A DNA stretch of 64,000 bases, from contig NZ_JBDLLW010000002.1 in NCBI RefSeq assembly GCF_043789415.1, forward strand, positions 186,001-250,000, written 5' to 3'. Position numbers and translations under genes: made by a program. The notes beneath the pieces are model-generated. The model did no database searches, was not told the origin of the DNA, and saw nothing but the letters and a program-made list of their open reading frames with translations. Below, in pieces: positions 18,258-27,628 of the stretch (positions within the stretch are counted from its first letter, which is position 1; each line of letters starts with the position of its first letter). The DNA is from Renibacterium sp043789415. Its GTDB lineage: Bacteria; Actinomycetota; Actinomycetes; Actinomycetales; Micrococcaceae.

Positions 18258-19478
18258 ATGCGGGATCTGCGATTGGTGGGAGTTCATGACGACGGCGAGC
18301 ATTTACTGCTCAGTGGCACAGACGGGGAGATTTACCGACTGCGCATCGATGAAGCGTTGCGCGTCGCCTCGTCGCGCACACTTTCTCGCGGAGCGAACAC
18401 GATGAACGATGAACAGCATGCCAATCGCCTCTCCCCCAAGGATATTCAACAGCGCATTCGGGGTGGAGCCAGCGCCCAAGAGATCGCCGAAGCCTCCGGA
18501 GTCCCCTTAGAGCACATCCAGCGTTATGAGGGTCCGGTGCTGGCCGAACGCGAATACGTCTCGCAGCAAGCCAGGCTGGTCAAAGTCGCCGATGCGATCC
18601 CCGGTCACGACGGTTACCGCTCAGCCTTTGGCGACGATCCGGCCAATCTGGGCGAAATGGTGGCTCACCGATTGACCGCCTACGGCATCGAGTCAGAATC
18701 CGTGGTCTGGGACGCCTGGCGCCGGGCAGACGGCAGCTGGACCGTGACAGCTGATTTCGAAGCAACCCCCAGTCAGCTCTCAGGTATCGGCGAATCGGCG
18801 CCGGCACAGTGGATTTACCACCCCTCCCGGAAAAGCCTGCAGAATACCAATCGCTGGGCCCAGTTGCTCAGCGAGATCGCTCCGCTCGATTCACCGCTGC
18901 CTTCCCGCAGGCTTTCCGCGGTCGCGGACCGTCCCTTCGACATTGAAAGCGAACGCCCAGCGGAGCCGGAAGAAAGCGCGCTGAGCGCGGACTCAGGTAC
19001 GTCAGGCACCGGGTCGGAATCATTGCTTGACCTGCTCCGTTCTCGGCGCGGCCAACGACTCGGGGTTTCCGAGGACGACGACGATGCGCTGGCTCTGCTG
19101 CTGAGCGAGGGCGTTCCCGCGGCTCACCCGCGGAACGCAGACCCTGAGACGGAAGCGGTGGCCAGCGAGGAAGAAGAGGACGAATCGGCAGAGCCCACTC
19201 AGCCCTCGGTCTTCCCGCCTCTGGCCCTCGCCCCCAAGCTTGCCGAGGCTGAGAACGCTGACGACCCGCTGGGGCTCTTTGGCGATATCAGCACCAACAC
19301 CCGGGAGATCAGCATTCCGGCTCAGCCGGGCAAAGCGCCTACTTCCGCAGCGGATGCATCAACGGAGGAACCGGAAACGGCAGCCGAGCCGGTGGAACGG
19401 CGTCCACCGATCAAGCCGAAGCGCTCCAGCGTGCCGAGCTGGGATGAAATCGTCTTCGGCACTAAATCCGATAACTAG
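18258..19478 (+). CDS. sepH: Septation protein SepH
   Basis: Actinobacterial cell-division protein of 406 residues. In Streptomyces, SepH binds FtsZ and stimulates its assembly. The N-terminal DUF3071 domain (about 1-175) carries the helix-turn-helix-like segment LSPKDIQQRIRGGASAQEIAEA at about 57-78. The remaining half is acidic, Ser/Glu/Pro-rich and presumably disordered, ending in the conserved-type segment RSSVPSWDEIVFG. The start is the first ATG and has a weak ribosome site. The order sepH, tdk, phosphodiesterase, DUF5998, acetyltransferase, parC is familiar from other actinobacteria. Confidence 0.92.
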   Translation: MRDLRLVGVHDDGEHLLLSGTDGEIYRLRIDEALRVASSRTLSRGANTMNDEQHANRLSPKDIQQRIRGGASAQEIAEASGVPLEHIQRYEGPVLAEREYVSQQARLVKVADAIPGHDGYRSAFGDDPANLGEMVAHRLTAYGIESESVVWDAWRRADGSWTVTADFEATPSQLSGIGESAPAQWIYHPSRKSLQNTNRWAQLLSEIAPLDSPLPSRRLSAVADRPFDIESERPAEPEESALSADSGTSGTGSESLLDLLRSRRGQRLGVSEDDDDALALLLSEGVPAAHPRNADPETEAVASEEEEDESAEPTQPSVFPPLALAPKLAEAENADDPLGLFGDISTNTREISIPAQPGKAPTSAADASTEEPETAAEPVERRPPIKPKRSSVPSWDEIVFGTKSDN

Positions 19479-19668
19479 ATCGACTCAGGGCTTTCGTTCT
19501 GATTCTGAGTTCCATATTTTTGTAGTCCCGCATCGCGAGCCCCCGCGTGGCTGCGAAGCCGACACGCGAAGCCTCGTAGAGAACGGGCAGGGTTCCCTAA
19601 CCGAGCGCAGCGAGGTAAGGGAAGTCCGTGAACGCTAAGGGACGGAAAATATGGAATTCTGAATGCCT
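19479..19668. other. sepH-tdk intergenic stretch with REP-like inverted repeats
   Basis: A G+C-rich stretch contains imperfect palindromes: GCGTGGCTGCGAAGCCGACACGC (19550s) and CCGAGCGCAGCGAGG flanked by CCCTAA and TAAGGG (19595-19621). The CGAGCGCAGCGAG core is the type seen in repetitive extragenic palindromes. No gene is visible. Copy number in the genome cannot be judged here. Confidence 0.4.
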
Positions 19669-19706
19669 CCTTGAACCATTGCCTCCTTAGACACAATGGT
19701 TCAAGG
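19669..19706. terminator. Perfect 13-bp hairpin between convergent sepH and tdk
   Basis: CCTTGAACCATTG (19669-19681) pairs perfectly with CAATGGTTCAAGG (19694-19706) around a 12-nt loop. The right arm contains the tdk stop codon. The position suits a bidirectional terminator, though U-tracts are weak on both strands. Confidence 0.65.
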
Positions 19707-20390
19707 CTTTGGCGGAACCGAGCAGATTTCCAGATCTGAGACGTCGAAGGGCAGCAGCTGGTCTTTTTCCACCAGTTGATTCGCGGTGTAAGCGGTAACG
19801 CGGCGCATGTAATGACGCCGGCAGAGCGTCTCGTAGCCGACCTGAGCTTGGGGAGCGGAACTGGTCACATCGCCCACCACGACTTGGTCTCCCTCGACCA
19901 CCATCACGCCGTCCACGGTCCGTGCGTTGTGAGTCGCGCGGCGGCCGCACCAGCAGAGCGCTTCCACCTGAAGCACTTGCACTCGATCGGCGAGCTCGAT
20001 CAACCGCTGCGAACCGGGAAAGAGCCTGGTCCGGAAATCCGCGGTGATCCCGAAGGCGAAGACATCCAGATCCATTTCATCCACCAGGCGCGCTAACTGC
20101 TCGATCTGCAGTGGGGTGTAAAACTGGGCTTCATCGCAGATCAGGTAGTCGAGGGCGGCGCCATGAGTACGTCTGAGGACCACTTCGTCCCAGAAGTCGG
20201 TTTCAGCCGCCACCTCGATCGCCTCGGTCTGCAGCCCGAGGCGGGAGGAGATCATCGACTCACCCGCTCGGTCATTACAGCTGAACAATAAACCAGCCCG
20301 GCCCCGGGCACTATGATTGTGGTTCAGTTGCAGAGCGAGCGTTGATTTGCCGCAGTCCATCGTGCCGGAGTAGAAAACCAGCTCAGCCAT
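19701..20390 (-). CDS. tdk: Thymidine kinase
   Basis: Type II thymidine kinase of 229 residues, phosphorylating thymidine with ATP for salvage. The Walker A motif GTMDCGKS (9-16), the Walker B-like ICDEAQF (about 84-90) and the zinc-binding cysteines of CWCG (about 144) and CRRHY (about 188) are present. The lasso region has TVDGVMVVEGDQVVVGD. It begins 6 bases after the phosphodiesterase-like gene stops, so it is probably last in the operon DUF5998, phosphodiesterase, tdk. Confidence 0.95.
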   Translation of the reverse strand: MAELVFYSGTMDCGKSTLALQLNHNHSARGRAGLLFSCNDRAGESMISSRLGLQTEAIEVAAETDFWDEVVLRRTHGAALDYLICDEAQFYTPLQIEQLARLVDEMDLDVFAFGITADFRTRLFPGSQRLIELADRVQVLQVEALCWCGRRATHNARTVDGVMVVEGDQVVVGDVTSSAPQAQVGYETLCRRHYMRRVTAYTANQLVEKDQLLPFDVSDLEICSVPPKP

Positions 20391-20396
20391 GAATGC

Positions 20397-21575
20397 TCAC
20401 CTTCCCGTTCCCTTCCTTCCGGTCACCGGAATTCTCAGTAGCGGAATTTCCCGTTCAGCCTTGGTCAAGGAACCATGTTGCCCGATGACTTCCATCGCCG
20501 TGGGACGAACCCGCCGGGTGTCGTAAAAAGCCATCGGCTCTCGGGCCGCGATTAGCAGATCGCCAATCCGCGGCAGGACTTCAGGTCGCACCGTGCCGAA
20601 GTACCCTGCGGCAATGGCCTCCTGACGGGTGCAGACGGTTACCTGAGTACCCCAGGTTTTGAGCCACGCCGAGCGGAGGCGTTCCACGTCCGCATCAGGT
20701 TCGAGATAGAGCTGCACCAAGCGTGGTTCCCCTCCGGTGTGCCGCACCCCAGCGATCAGCTCGGGCTCCGCCGAATAGTCAATCCGAGCTGATTCCGGAA
20801 CGTCGATCATGCCGTGATCCGCCGTCAAAAGCAACAGGGTGTCGGGCGGCAATTGCTGGGCCAGGCGCCGCATCGCCGCATCGAGCTCTTCCAGCTCGTA
20901 TTCCCATTCCCGAGAATCGGCTCCGTACCGATGACCAGCCTTGTCCAGCTCGGACCAGTAGAAGTAGAGCAGAACCTGTTTCTCAGCCGTCAGAAGTTCC
21001 GCCGCCGCTGCGGTTCTGGCGTGTACCGTGGCTGCCGGGATAAACCGGCTACCCCGCAATGCGGCCTGCGTCATCGGCGAATTGGCGAATTTCGGCAAGC
21101 TGATCGTGGCGGTGGGCAGCACACCCGCCAGCCGCTCGAAGACTGTCTGTTGATTCTGCCAGCGCAAGGGATCCACCGCGGAGTCCCAATTGCCCAGCAG
21201 ATTGACCACCTTGTCTTGGTCCGGATCGAGCACATCGTAGCCAACCATGCCGTGCAATCCCGGTTCCACCCCGGTGCCCAGGCTGGCGAGCGAACTGGCG
21301 GTGGTCGAGGGGAACGCCGAGGTGAGCGTTCGGTAGCTGCTGCTGGTGTTGAGCACAGAGCGCAGGAACGGGGCATGAGCCCCTTTACGTTTCAGCAGCG
21401 CAGCACCGAGACCGTCAACCAGCACCACGACGACTCTTTTACTGGCCGGCAAACTGAGCGCATTGTGAAAACCAGGAGCGCCTAAGGCCGCTGCGCTGCT
21501 GGTGAGCACCTGAGCGATGGAGCCGGACCCCGGGCCTGATTGCCCATACCCCGGCCAGGGCGCAAGATCGACCAT
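20397..21575 (-). CDS. Alkaline-phosphatase-superfamily phosphodiesterase/nucleotide pyrophosphatase
   Basis: Protein of 392 residues of the type I phosphodiesterase/nucleotide pyrophosphatase family. Metal-site elements are VVVLVDGLG, the Thr nucleophile in FPSTTASSLASLGTG, the HGMVGYD segment, YWSELDKAGHRYG and TADHGMID. No signal peptide is evident, so it may act in the cytosol or be exported by another route. The ATG at 21575 is preferred since it lies 4 bases after the DUF5998 stop. An upstream start would overlap that gene by 47 bases. Substrate unknown. Confidence 0.9.
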   Translation of the reverse strand: MVDLAPWPGYGQSGPGSGSIAQVLTSSAAALGAPGFHNALSLPASKRVVVVLVDGLGAALLKRKGAHAPFLRSVLNTSSSYRTLTSAFPSTTASSLASLGTGVEPGLHGMVGYDVLDPDQDKVVNLLGNWDSAVDPLRWQNQQTVFERLAGVLPTATISLPKFANSPMTQAALRGSRFIPAATVHARTAAAAELLTAEKQVLLYFYWSELDKAGHRYGADSREWEYELEELDAAMRRLAQQLPPDTLLLLTADHGMIDVPESARIDYSAEPELIAGVRHTGGEPRLVQLYLEPDADVERLRSAWLKTWGTQVTVCTRQEAIAAGYFGTVRPEVLPRIGDLLIAAREPMAFYDTRRVRPTAMEVIGQHGSLTKAEREIPLLRIPVTGRKGTGR

Positions 21576-21579
21576 TGAC

Positions 21580-22260
21580 TCAGCGATGCTGATTGCGCCC
21601 GAAACGGACGCCCCGGCCCGGGGCATTCGCCCTGAGCAGGGCTGCTTCGGAACTGGCTGCGGCAGCCCTGGCGTTCATGGCGCGCAGCGCCCTGGCGAAG
21701 ATCTTGGCGTCCTGCACTGCCATGGGGCCATCGGCCTCGGCGCTGATCCGCAGCGCGATGTCTTCCTGGGCGATGTTCCCGGTGTAACCGTGATCGGCTT
21801 CGCACTGCGGGTCCCCGCAGGAGGCAGGACCGATATCGATGCGCTGCCCACCCGACCAGCCGATCGAGAGAGTGAGTTCGCGCACCGGATCGGAGGATTT
21901 GTACTCCTGCGGCTGCGCGTACATGTAATTCAGCACCACGGAACGAATCTGCTTGACCGGCACGGTTTCGGTGGAGATCTGCGCCACCATCCGCTCACCC
22001 TGCTCATCGAGCTGCTGATCATCGACGTGCGCGATCACCAGCATCTCTTCGGTCAGGGCCAAAACGGTGATGTGCCGATGGATCTCAGTCTGATCGAAGT
22101 GTGTTTCCAGGTGCGCCAGATGCGCGATGCAGGGGCAGCCGTCGAGTGCCTCATTGACCACATCGCTGACCAGGAGCGGGTAGAAACCAGTGCGCTGGAG
22201 TGCTTGCTCCAGGGTCTGGCCTTGCACGATATGCGACCCCGCACCTTGGAAAGCGTTCAT
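21580..22260 (-). CDS. DUF5998 family protein
   Basis: Conserved actinobacterial protein of 226 residues, DUF5998 family by recall. It shows PLLVSDVVNEALDG near the start, a predicted beta-rich centre with RSVVLNYMYAQPQEY, and a Cys-containing CGDPQCEADHG segment (about 149-159) that could bind metal. No function is known. It is consistently found next to the phosphodiesterase-like gene and close to sepH, suggesting a housekeeping role shared by the cluster; this is inference only. Confidence 0.82.
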   Translation of the reverse strand: MNAFQGAGSHIVQGQTLEQALQRTGFYPLLVSDVVNEALDGCPCIAHLAHLETHFDQTEIHRHITVLALTEEMLVIAHVDDQQLDEQGERMVAQISTETVPVKQIRSVVLNYMYAQPQEYKSSDPVRELTLSIGWSGGQRIDIGPASCGDPQCEADHGYTGNIAQEDIALRISAEADGPMAVQDAKIFARALRAMNARAAAASSEAALLRANAPGRGVRFGRNQHR

Positions 22261-22317
22261 ATTAGCTATTTTTCCAGAAACCCGCCCCGCTGCCTAACCC
22301 TGGTCACTTGAAGACCG

Positions 22318-24942
22318 CTAAGCCAGCGCCCGCCGAGCGCTATCGGTGCGCTGCGCGGCATTTCCTAACTGCACCGTGACGGAGAGCACGGTGCAGCCCT
22401 CAGCTCCGGCGAGCACCGGGTTGAATTCGATCAGCGCGATCTCAGGATGCTCGTCCTTCAAAACAGCCAGCCGTGACACCAGTTCTTCCAAAGCAGCGAT
22501 CTTGACCGCCGGAAGCCCCTGATAACCGAACAGCTTCGCGGCAGCTCGTGGTGCCCGCACCAGTTCAGCGACATCGCTGGTCGATAGCGGCGGTACCCGG
22601 TGCGCCCAATCATCGAGGAGGTTGACGGCGTCCCCCGCCATCCCGAAGGAAACCACGGGTCCCAGCAGCGGATCCTCAATCGCCCTCAGGATGCAGGCCT
22701 GCCCCAGCGGCGCCATGCTCTGCACTTCCAGTTCGCTGCTGCCCACGGCTTTCAAGGATTGACGCATCTGAGCAATCTCACGTTTCAGGGTTGCCGCATC
22801 CGGGATGTTCAGCCGAACCCCGCCCAGATCCAAGCGGTGCCGGAGTGCCGGGTCGAAGGATTTCAGGGCCACCGGCCAGCCGAGTCGGCCAGCCGCGGCC
22901 ACAGCCTCCCGATCCGATCTGAAGGTTGCCGAAGGCAGCACCGAAATACCGTAGTAGCTCAGCAGTTGCTGAGCCTGCGAGGCATCGAGAGTCTTCAATT
23001 CGGCGCCTTCTACGTGCTCCAGCAGCCTCTCTAAGAAGTCGTGGGCGGCCTCCGGATCGATGCTCTCCGGCGGATCGAAGGTTCCCTGATCACGACGCAG
23101 CCATTCCGCATAACGCACCACAGCCGCTAGGGCACTGATCGCGCTGCCCGGTCCCGAGAAGGAAGGCAGTTCCCCGTGAGCGGTTTTCATCAGTCCCTCT
23201 ACGGTGATCGTGGGGTCGAGGATTCCGCTGAACGCGGCGATCACCGGTTTCCCGGTTTCCCGCGCGCATTGAGCGAGTACTTCGGCAACGCTGTCCACCC
23301 CGAGCGCTTCAAGGTCCAGTCCGCGGACCGGCATCAAGGTGGCGATCACCGAGTGCACATCGCTGCGGTGCAAAGTGCTGAGCAGGCGTTCACGTAAGCT
23401 GCTCAGCGCCTCCGCGGGTTCTTCCTGATGCGCCAGGTCCGCCACCGTCTCCACCACGATCAGCCCTGTCTGCGCTGCGGCGTCAGCAACCACCCTGGCG
23501 AGCGCCAGGGAATTACTGAAAACACTCAGTCCACGACCGGCGGGCAGTGCCTGACTGACCGTGATCTGAGCGATATTGGCGAGTTCGTCGATGTTTTTCA
23601 CCCTGATGGTCCCGGCTTGCCTGAGCATCGCATCGAGCGCGCCCGCGGGCGCCTGGGTGGTGCGCACCGCGTGCCCTGGCGGTAACTGCAAGCCCAGGGT
23701 GTCAGATTTAGCCACGATCACCGGCTTGCTGCGCGCCAAACGACGGGCCAGACGGGAGAACTTCCGCGGGTTGCCGATCGATTCGAAGTACATCGCGCAG
23801 ACCGCGGTATCGGCGTCGTCCTCCCAGTACTGCAAGAGATCATTGCCCGAGATGTCCGCCCGGCTGCCCGCGGAGACCGCGGTGGAAACCCCGAGTCCGC
23901 GACGGGCTGTCGCGGTGTACAGCGACACCCCGATGGCCGCCGACTGGCTGAACAGGCCAAGGTTGCCCCGGGCCGGCATTCCTGCGGCCAGCGAGGCGTT
24001 CAACGAGATCTTGGTATTGACCACACCCAGCGACGCCGGGCCGATCAGTCGCATCCCCTGTTCCCGGGCTTGCAGTACGAGTTCTCTTTGCAGGGCCAGA
24101 CCGGTATCGCCGTCATCGGCGAAGCCACTGGTGAGCACCACGACGCCTTTGACGCCGGCCCGGCCGCATTCCGCGATCACCGCGGAGACCTCAGCTTTGG
24201 GCACCGCGATCACCGCCAGGTCGACGGGCTGCGCGAGATCGCGAGCAATCGCGCCACGATAGCCGCCGCTGCGCAGATGATCGAGCAGTTGCTCGGCGAG
24301 TCTACCGCTGCCAATCACCGCGATCGACGACGGCGAGAGCAGGCCCTCGATGCTCCGCGCCTCAGCGCGGTGCTCCCTCGAGGCCATCACTTCGAGCGAA
24401 CGCTCGGTGGGGTCGATATCGAAGCTCAGGCTCACCACGCCGTCGTCGAAATGCCGGCTCACTTCGTACCCGGCCTCGGCGAAGACGGTGAGCATTTTCC
24501 GATTCTCCGGCAGCACTTCGGCGGTGAACCGGCTCACCCCGTTCTCCCGAGCGGCAGCGGCCAGGTGCTCAAGCAAAATGGACCCCAGCCCCCTGCCCTG
24601 ATGGGCGTCGGAGATATTGAAAGCGACCTCGGCGAGTTTGGGGTCGGCCAGCCGGTCGTAGCGGCCGATGCCGATGATCGCCCCGGCCACCGTGATCACA
24701 AAAGCCACCCGGTTGCGATAGTCAACCTGGGTGAAGCGACGGAGTTCCTTTTCGGTCAACGTGGAACGATAAGTGAAGAACCTGAGGTAGATCGATTGCT
24801 CCGACTGACCCTGGTGAAAGGACTGCACGGCATCGGCGTCCGAGGCAGCGATGGGGCGCAGATGCGCCGTCGCACCGTCCCTGAGCACGACATCGGCTTC
24901 CCAATGGTGCGGATATCCGTCTTCCTCGGCTTGAATCACCAT
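22318..24942 (-). CDS. GNAT acetyltransferase fused to NDP-forming acyl-CoA synthetase-like domains
   Basis: Multidomain protein of 874 residues. An N-terminal GNAT domain (about 15-185, with HQGRGLGSILLEHL) is followed by a CoA-binding Rossmann domain (about 200-290), a succinyl-CoA-ligase-like domain (about 290-480, GLFSQSAAIG) and a C-terminal ATP-grasp domain (about 640-860). The arrangement is that of Pat-type protein lysine acetyltransferases in GNAT-first order. These regulate acyl-CoA synthetases and central metabolism. Whether the synthetase half is active is unclear. The ATG at 24942 is preferred over a TTG nine codons upstream. It is divergent from parC. Confidence 0.85.
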   Translation of the reverse strand: MVIQAEEDGYPHHWEADVVLRDGATAHLRPIAASDADAVQSFHQGQSEQSIYLRFFTYRSTLTEKELRRFTQVDYRNRVAFVITVAGAIIGIGRYDRLADPKLAEVAFNISDAHQGRGLGSILLEHLAAAARENGVSRFTAEVLPENRKMLTVFAEAGYEVSRHFDDGVVSLSFDIDPTERSLEVMASREHRAEARSIEGLLSPSSIAVIGSGRLAEQLLDHLRSGGYRGAIARDLAQPVDLAVIAVPKAEVSAVIAECGRAGVKGVVVLTSGFADDGDTGLALQRELVLQAREQGMRLIGPASLGVVNTKISLNASLAAGMPARGNLGLFSQSAAIGVSLYTATARRGLGVSTAVSAGSRADISGNDLLQYWEDDADTAVCAMYFESIGNPRKFSRLARRLARSKPVIVAKSDTLGLQLPPGHAVRTTQAPAGALDAMLRQAGTIRVKNIDELANIAQITVSQALPAGRGLSVFSNSLALARVVADAAAQTGLIVVETVADLAHQEEPAEALSSLRERLLSTLHRSDVHSVIATLMPVRGLDLEALGVDSVAEVLAQCARETGKPVIAAFSGILDPTITVEGLMKTAHGELPSFSGPGSAISALAAVVRYAEWLRRDQGTFDPPESIDPEAAHDFLERLLEHVEGAELKTLDASQAQQLLSYYGISVLPSATFRSDREAVAAAGRLGWPVALKSFDPALRHRLDLGGVRLNIPDAATLKREIAQMRQSLKAVGSSELEVQSMAPLGQACILRAIEDPLLGPVVSFGMAGDAVNLLDDWAHRVPPLSTSDVAELVRAPRAAAKLFGYQGLPAVKIAALEELVSRLAVLKDEHPEIALIEFNPVLAGAEGCTVLSVTVQLGNAAQRTDSARRALA

Positions 24943-25017
24943 AGACTCAACTCTACTGATACCTCTCAACGAGGGGTCGCAGGTTTTAACATCAGAACTT
25001 TTAAGGACAATGCAGCA

Positions 25018-27504
25018 ATGGCCAGGCGCACGCCACCGGAAGAGACTTTCACCGAGAACATCATCGATATCGATGTCTCGCGCGAAATGGAAGGTTCCTT
25101 TCTTGAATATGCCTACTCGGTAATTTATTCACGGGCACTCCCTGACGCCCGCGACGGGCTGAAGCCCGTGCAGCGTCGCATCCTCTACATGATGAGCGAA
25201 ATGGGTCTGCGCCCGGATCGCGGCCATGTGAAGAGCGCTCGCGTGGTCGGCGAAGTGATGGGAAAGCTGCACCCGCACGGCGACGCCGCGATTTACGACG
25301 CCATGGTTCGAATGGCCCAGGACTTCTCGCTGCGACTGCCCTTGATCGACGGGCACGGTAACTTCGGTTCGCTCGACGACGGCCCGGCAGCGCCCCGCTA
25401 CACCGAGGCCAGGTTGGCTGCTGCGGCGCTCACGCTGACCGATCACCTCGATGAAGACGTGGTGGATTTCGTCCCGAACTACGATAATCAGCTGACCCAG
25501 CCCGAGGTGCTGCCTGCGGCGTTCCCGAACCTGCTGGTGAACGGCGCCACCGGGATCGCGGTGGGTATGGCCACCAATATGGCACCGCATAACCTGGGCG
25601 AAGTGATCGCCGCCGCCCGGCACCTGATCGCACATCCCGAGGCGACTCTCGATGATCTGATGCGCTTCGTGCCGGGCCCCGATCTGCCCACCGGCGGGCG
25701 GATCGTCGGGCTGAGCGGCATCCGGGAAGCGTATGAGACCGGCAGGGGTTCCTTCAAGACCCGAGCCAAGGTCGACGTCGAGCAGCTCACCGCGCGCCGC
25801 ACCGGCCTGGTGGTCACCGAATTGCCCTATACCGTGGGGCCGGAGAAGGTGATCGAGAAGATCAAGGATGCCGTCAATTCGAAGAAGCTACAGGGCATCT
25901 CCGACATCGTTGACCTGACCGACCGGAACCATGGGCTGCGCCTGGTGATCGAGCTGAAGAACGGCTTCAATCCGCAGGCGATCCTGCAGCAGCTCTATAA
26001 GTTCTCGCCGATGGAGGATTCCTTCGGCATCAACAACGTCACCCTGGTGGACGGCCAGCCGCAGACCCTGGGGCTGCTCGAACTGCTCCGGGTCTACGTC
26101 AGCCACCGGATCGACGTGGTGCGCCGCCGCACCGTTTTCAGACTCGGCAAGAAGAAAGACCGCTTGCACCTGGTCGAGGGCATGCTGATCGCCATCGTCG
26201 ATATCGACGAGGTCATTCAGATCATCAGGTCCTCGGACGACGCCGCGGCGGCTCGCGAGCGATTGATCGCGATCTACGATCTGAGCGAGATTCAGGCGCG
26301 GTACATCCTCGACCTACAGCTGCGCCAATTGACCAGGTTCTCCCGGATCGAGCTGGAGAAAGAGCAGGAAGAGCTGCACCAGGCGATTGCCGAGCTGGAG
26401 CGGATCCTCGGTTCGGAACAGGTGCTCCGTGAACTGGTCTCCAGTGAGCTGGGCGAGATCGCGGCCAAATATGCCACCCCGCGCCGCACCGTGCTGCTGG
26501 AATCCGAGGCGATCTCAGCCAGCACAGCCAATGCCGTCAAGGCCCTGGCTGCGCCCAATGGCAAAGCCGCACCGCTGGCTCTGGAGGTCCCCGATGACCC
26601 CTGCTGGGTGCTGCTGAGCGCCTCCGGACAGATCGCCCGCACCACCGGCCAGGAGCCCCTTCAGGAAAGCGGTTCCCGAACCAAGCACGATGTTTTCCGG
26701 GCCGTGATCGCCGCCACCGCGCGCGGCGAGGTGGGCGCGATCACCTCGGCCGGCCGGATGCTGCGACTTCAAGTCGTTGACATGCCGGCGCTCGCCCCTT
26801 CCGGTGGGGTGCCGAATCTGGCCGGCGGAGTGCCCGCCAAAGAATTCGTCACGTTGCTCAAGGGCGAATCCCTGGTGACCTTCGTCCCGCTCGACAAGGT
26901 GATCGCCCTGGGGACCGCTCAGGGCGTGGTCAAGCGGGTCAGCCCTGAGTATCCGCTGAACCGCGAGGACTGGGAGGTCATCTCGCTCAAGGATCGCGAT
27001 TTGGTGATTGGTGCCGCCCCCGCCGAGGACTCCGACGAACTGGTCTTCATCACCACTCAAGCCCAGCTGCTCCGTTTCCCGGGCTCGGCGGTACGCCCAC
27101 AGGGTCGCACCGCGGGTGGGATGGCCGGCATTAAACTCGGCGCCGGAGATTCCGTGTCGAGCTTCAGCGTGGTGGCATCCGGAGACCCGAACGCCGTCGT
27201 GGTCACCATCGCGAGCACCTCCGGGGCGCTCCCGGGCACCTCGACGGGATCCGCCAAGGTGAGTGATTTCTCGGAGTACCCGGCGAAGGGCCGAGCCACT
27301 GGCGGAGTCAGGGCGCATCGTTTCCTGAAGGGCGAGGATGTGCTGCTGCTGAGTTGGGCGGGTCACGGGCCGGCCAAGGCCGCCTCGAGTGCAGGGGTCT
27401 CCAGGGCTTTGCCGGTGGAACACGGCCGTCGTGATGGCTCCGGGATACCGCTGACCCAATCGATCGAGGCGATCGGCCCCTCGCTGAGCGAGCCAACCCC
27501 CTAA
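25018..27504 (+). CDS. parC: DNA topoisomerase IV subunit A
   Basis: Type IIA topoisomerase A subunit of 828 residues, which cuts and rejoins DNA to decatenate chromosomes together with ParE. The catalytic tyrosine is Y128 in APRYTEARL. The quinolone-pocket segment reads HPHGDAAIYD, so A90 stands where gyrase GyrA has Ser83, and D94 matches Asp87. The C-terminal half shows the beta-pinwheel repeats. The ATG at 25018 fits family starts, with AAGGA about ten bases upstream. The frame is open for 950 bases further upstream, but that part lies antisense to the acetyltransferase gene. parE lies 10 kb away on the other strand. Confidence 0.94.
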   Translation: MARRTPPEETFTENIIDIDVSREMEGSFLEYAYSVIYSRALPDARDGLKPVQRRILYMMSEMGLRPDRGHVKSARVVGEVMGKLHPHGDAAIYDAMVRMAQDFSLRLPLIDGHGNFGSLDDGPAAPRYTEARLAAAALTLTDHLDEDVVDFVPNYDNQLTQPEVLPAAFPNLLVNGATGIAVGMATNMAPHNLGEVIAAARHLIAHPEATLDDLMRFVPGPDLPTGGRIVGLSGIREAYETGRGSFKTRAKVDVEQLTARRTGLVVTELPYTVGPEKVIEKIKDAVNSKKLQGISDIVDLTDRNHGLRLVIELKNGFNPQAILQQLYKFSPMEDSFGINNVTLVDGQPQTLGLLELLRVYVSHRIDVVRRRTVFRLGKKKDRLHLVEGMLIAIVDIDEVIQIIRSSDDAAAARERLIAIYDLSEIQARYILDLQLRQLTRFSRIELEKEQEELHQAIAELERILGSEQVLRELVSSELGEIAAKYATPRRTVLLESEAISASTANAVKALAAPNGKAAPLALEVPDDPCWVLLSASGQIARTTGQEPLQESGSRTKHDVFRAVIAATARGEVGAITSAGRMLRLQVVDMPALAPSGGVPNLAGGVPAKEFVTLLKGESLVTFVPLDKVIALGTAQGVVKRVSPEYPLNREDWEVISLKDRDLVIGAAPAEDSDELVFITTQAQLLRFPGSAVRPQGRTAGGMAGIKLGAGDSVSSFSVVASGDPNAVVVTIASTSGALPGTSTGSAKVSDFSEYPAKGRATGGVRAHRFLKGEDVLLLSWAGHGPAKAASSAGVSRALPVEHGRRDGSGIPLTQSIEAIGPSLSEPTP

Positions 27505-27522
27505 AACCCACCCTTTCATATC

Positions 27523-27611
27523 CAGCTATCCCACTGAGTGTTATAGGTGATGCGGATGTGCAGAGAAATCGGCCACATCTGCAACTTCTTCAACATTCAA
27601 TGGGACGGCTG
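27523..27611. repeat. Long imperfect hairpin element, copy A
   Basis: Two 38-nt arms (27523-27560 and 27574-27611) pair along most of their length around a 13-nt loop; the arms begin CAGCTATCCCACT and end GGGACGGCTG. An outer CCCACC/GGTGGG pair (27507-27512 and 27617-27622) may extend the stem. It sits between convergent parC and the SMR gene. A diverged copy with the same loop length is at 53397-53486. Confidence 0.8.
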
Positions 27612-27628
27612 GTTGAGGTGGGGAGGGA

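Noticed and set aside
24070..25017. Upstream open extension of the parC frame
   Set aside because: It is antisense to the acetyltransferase gene; ParC similarity begins at the ATG at 25018.
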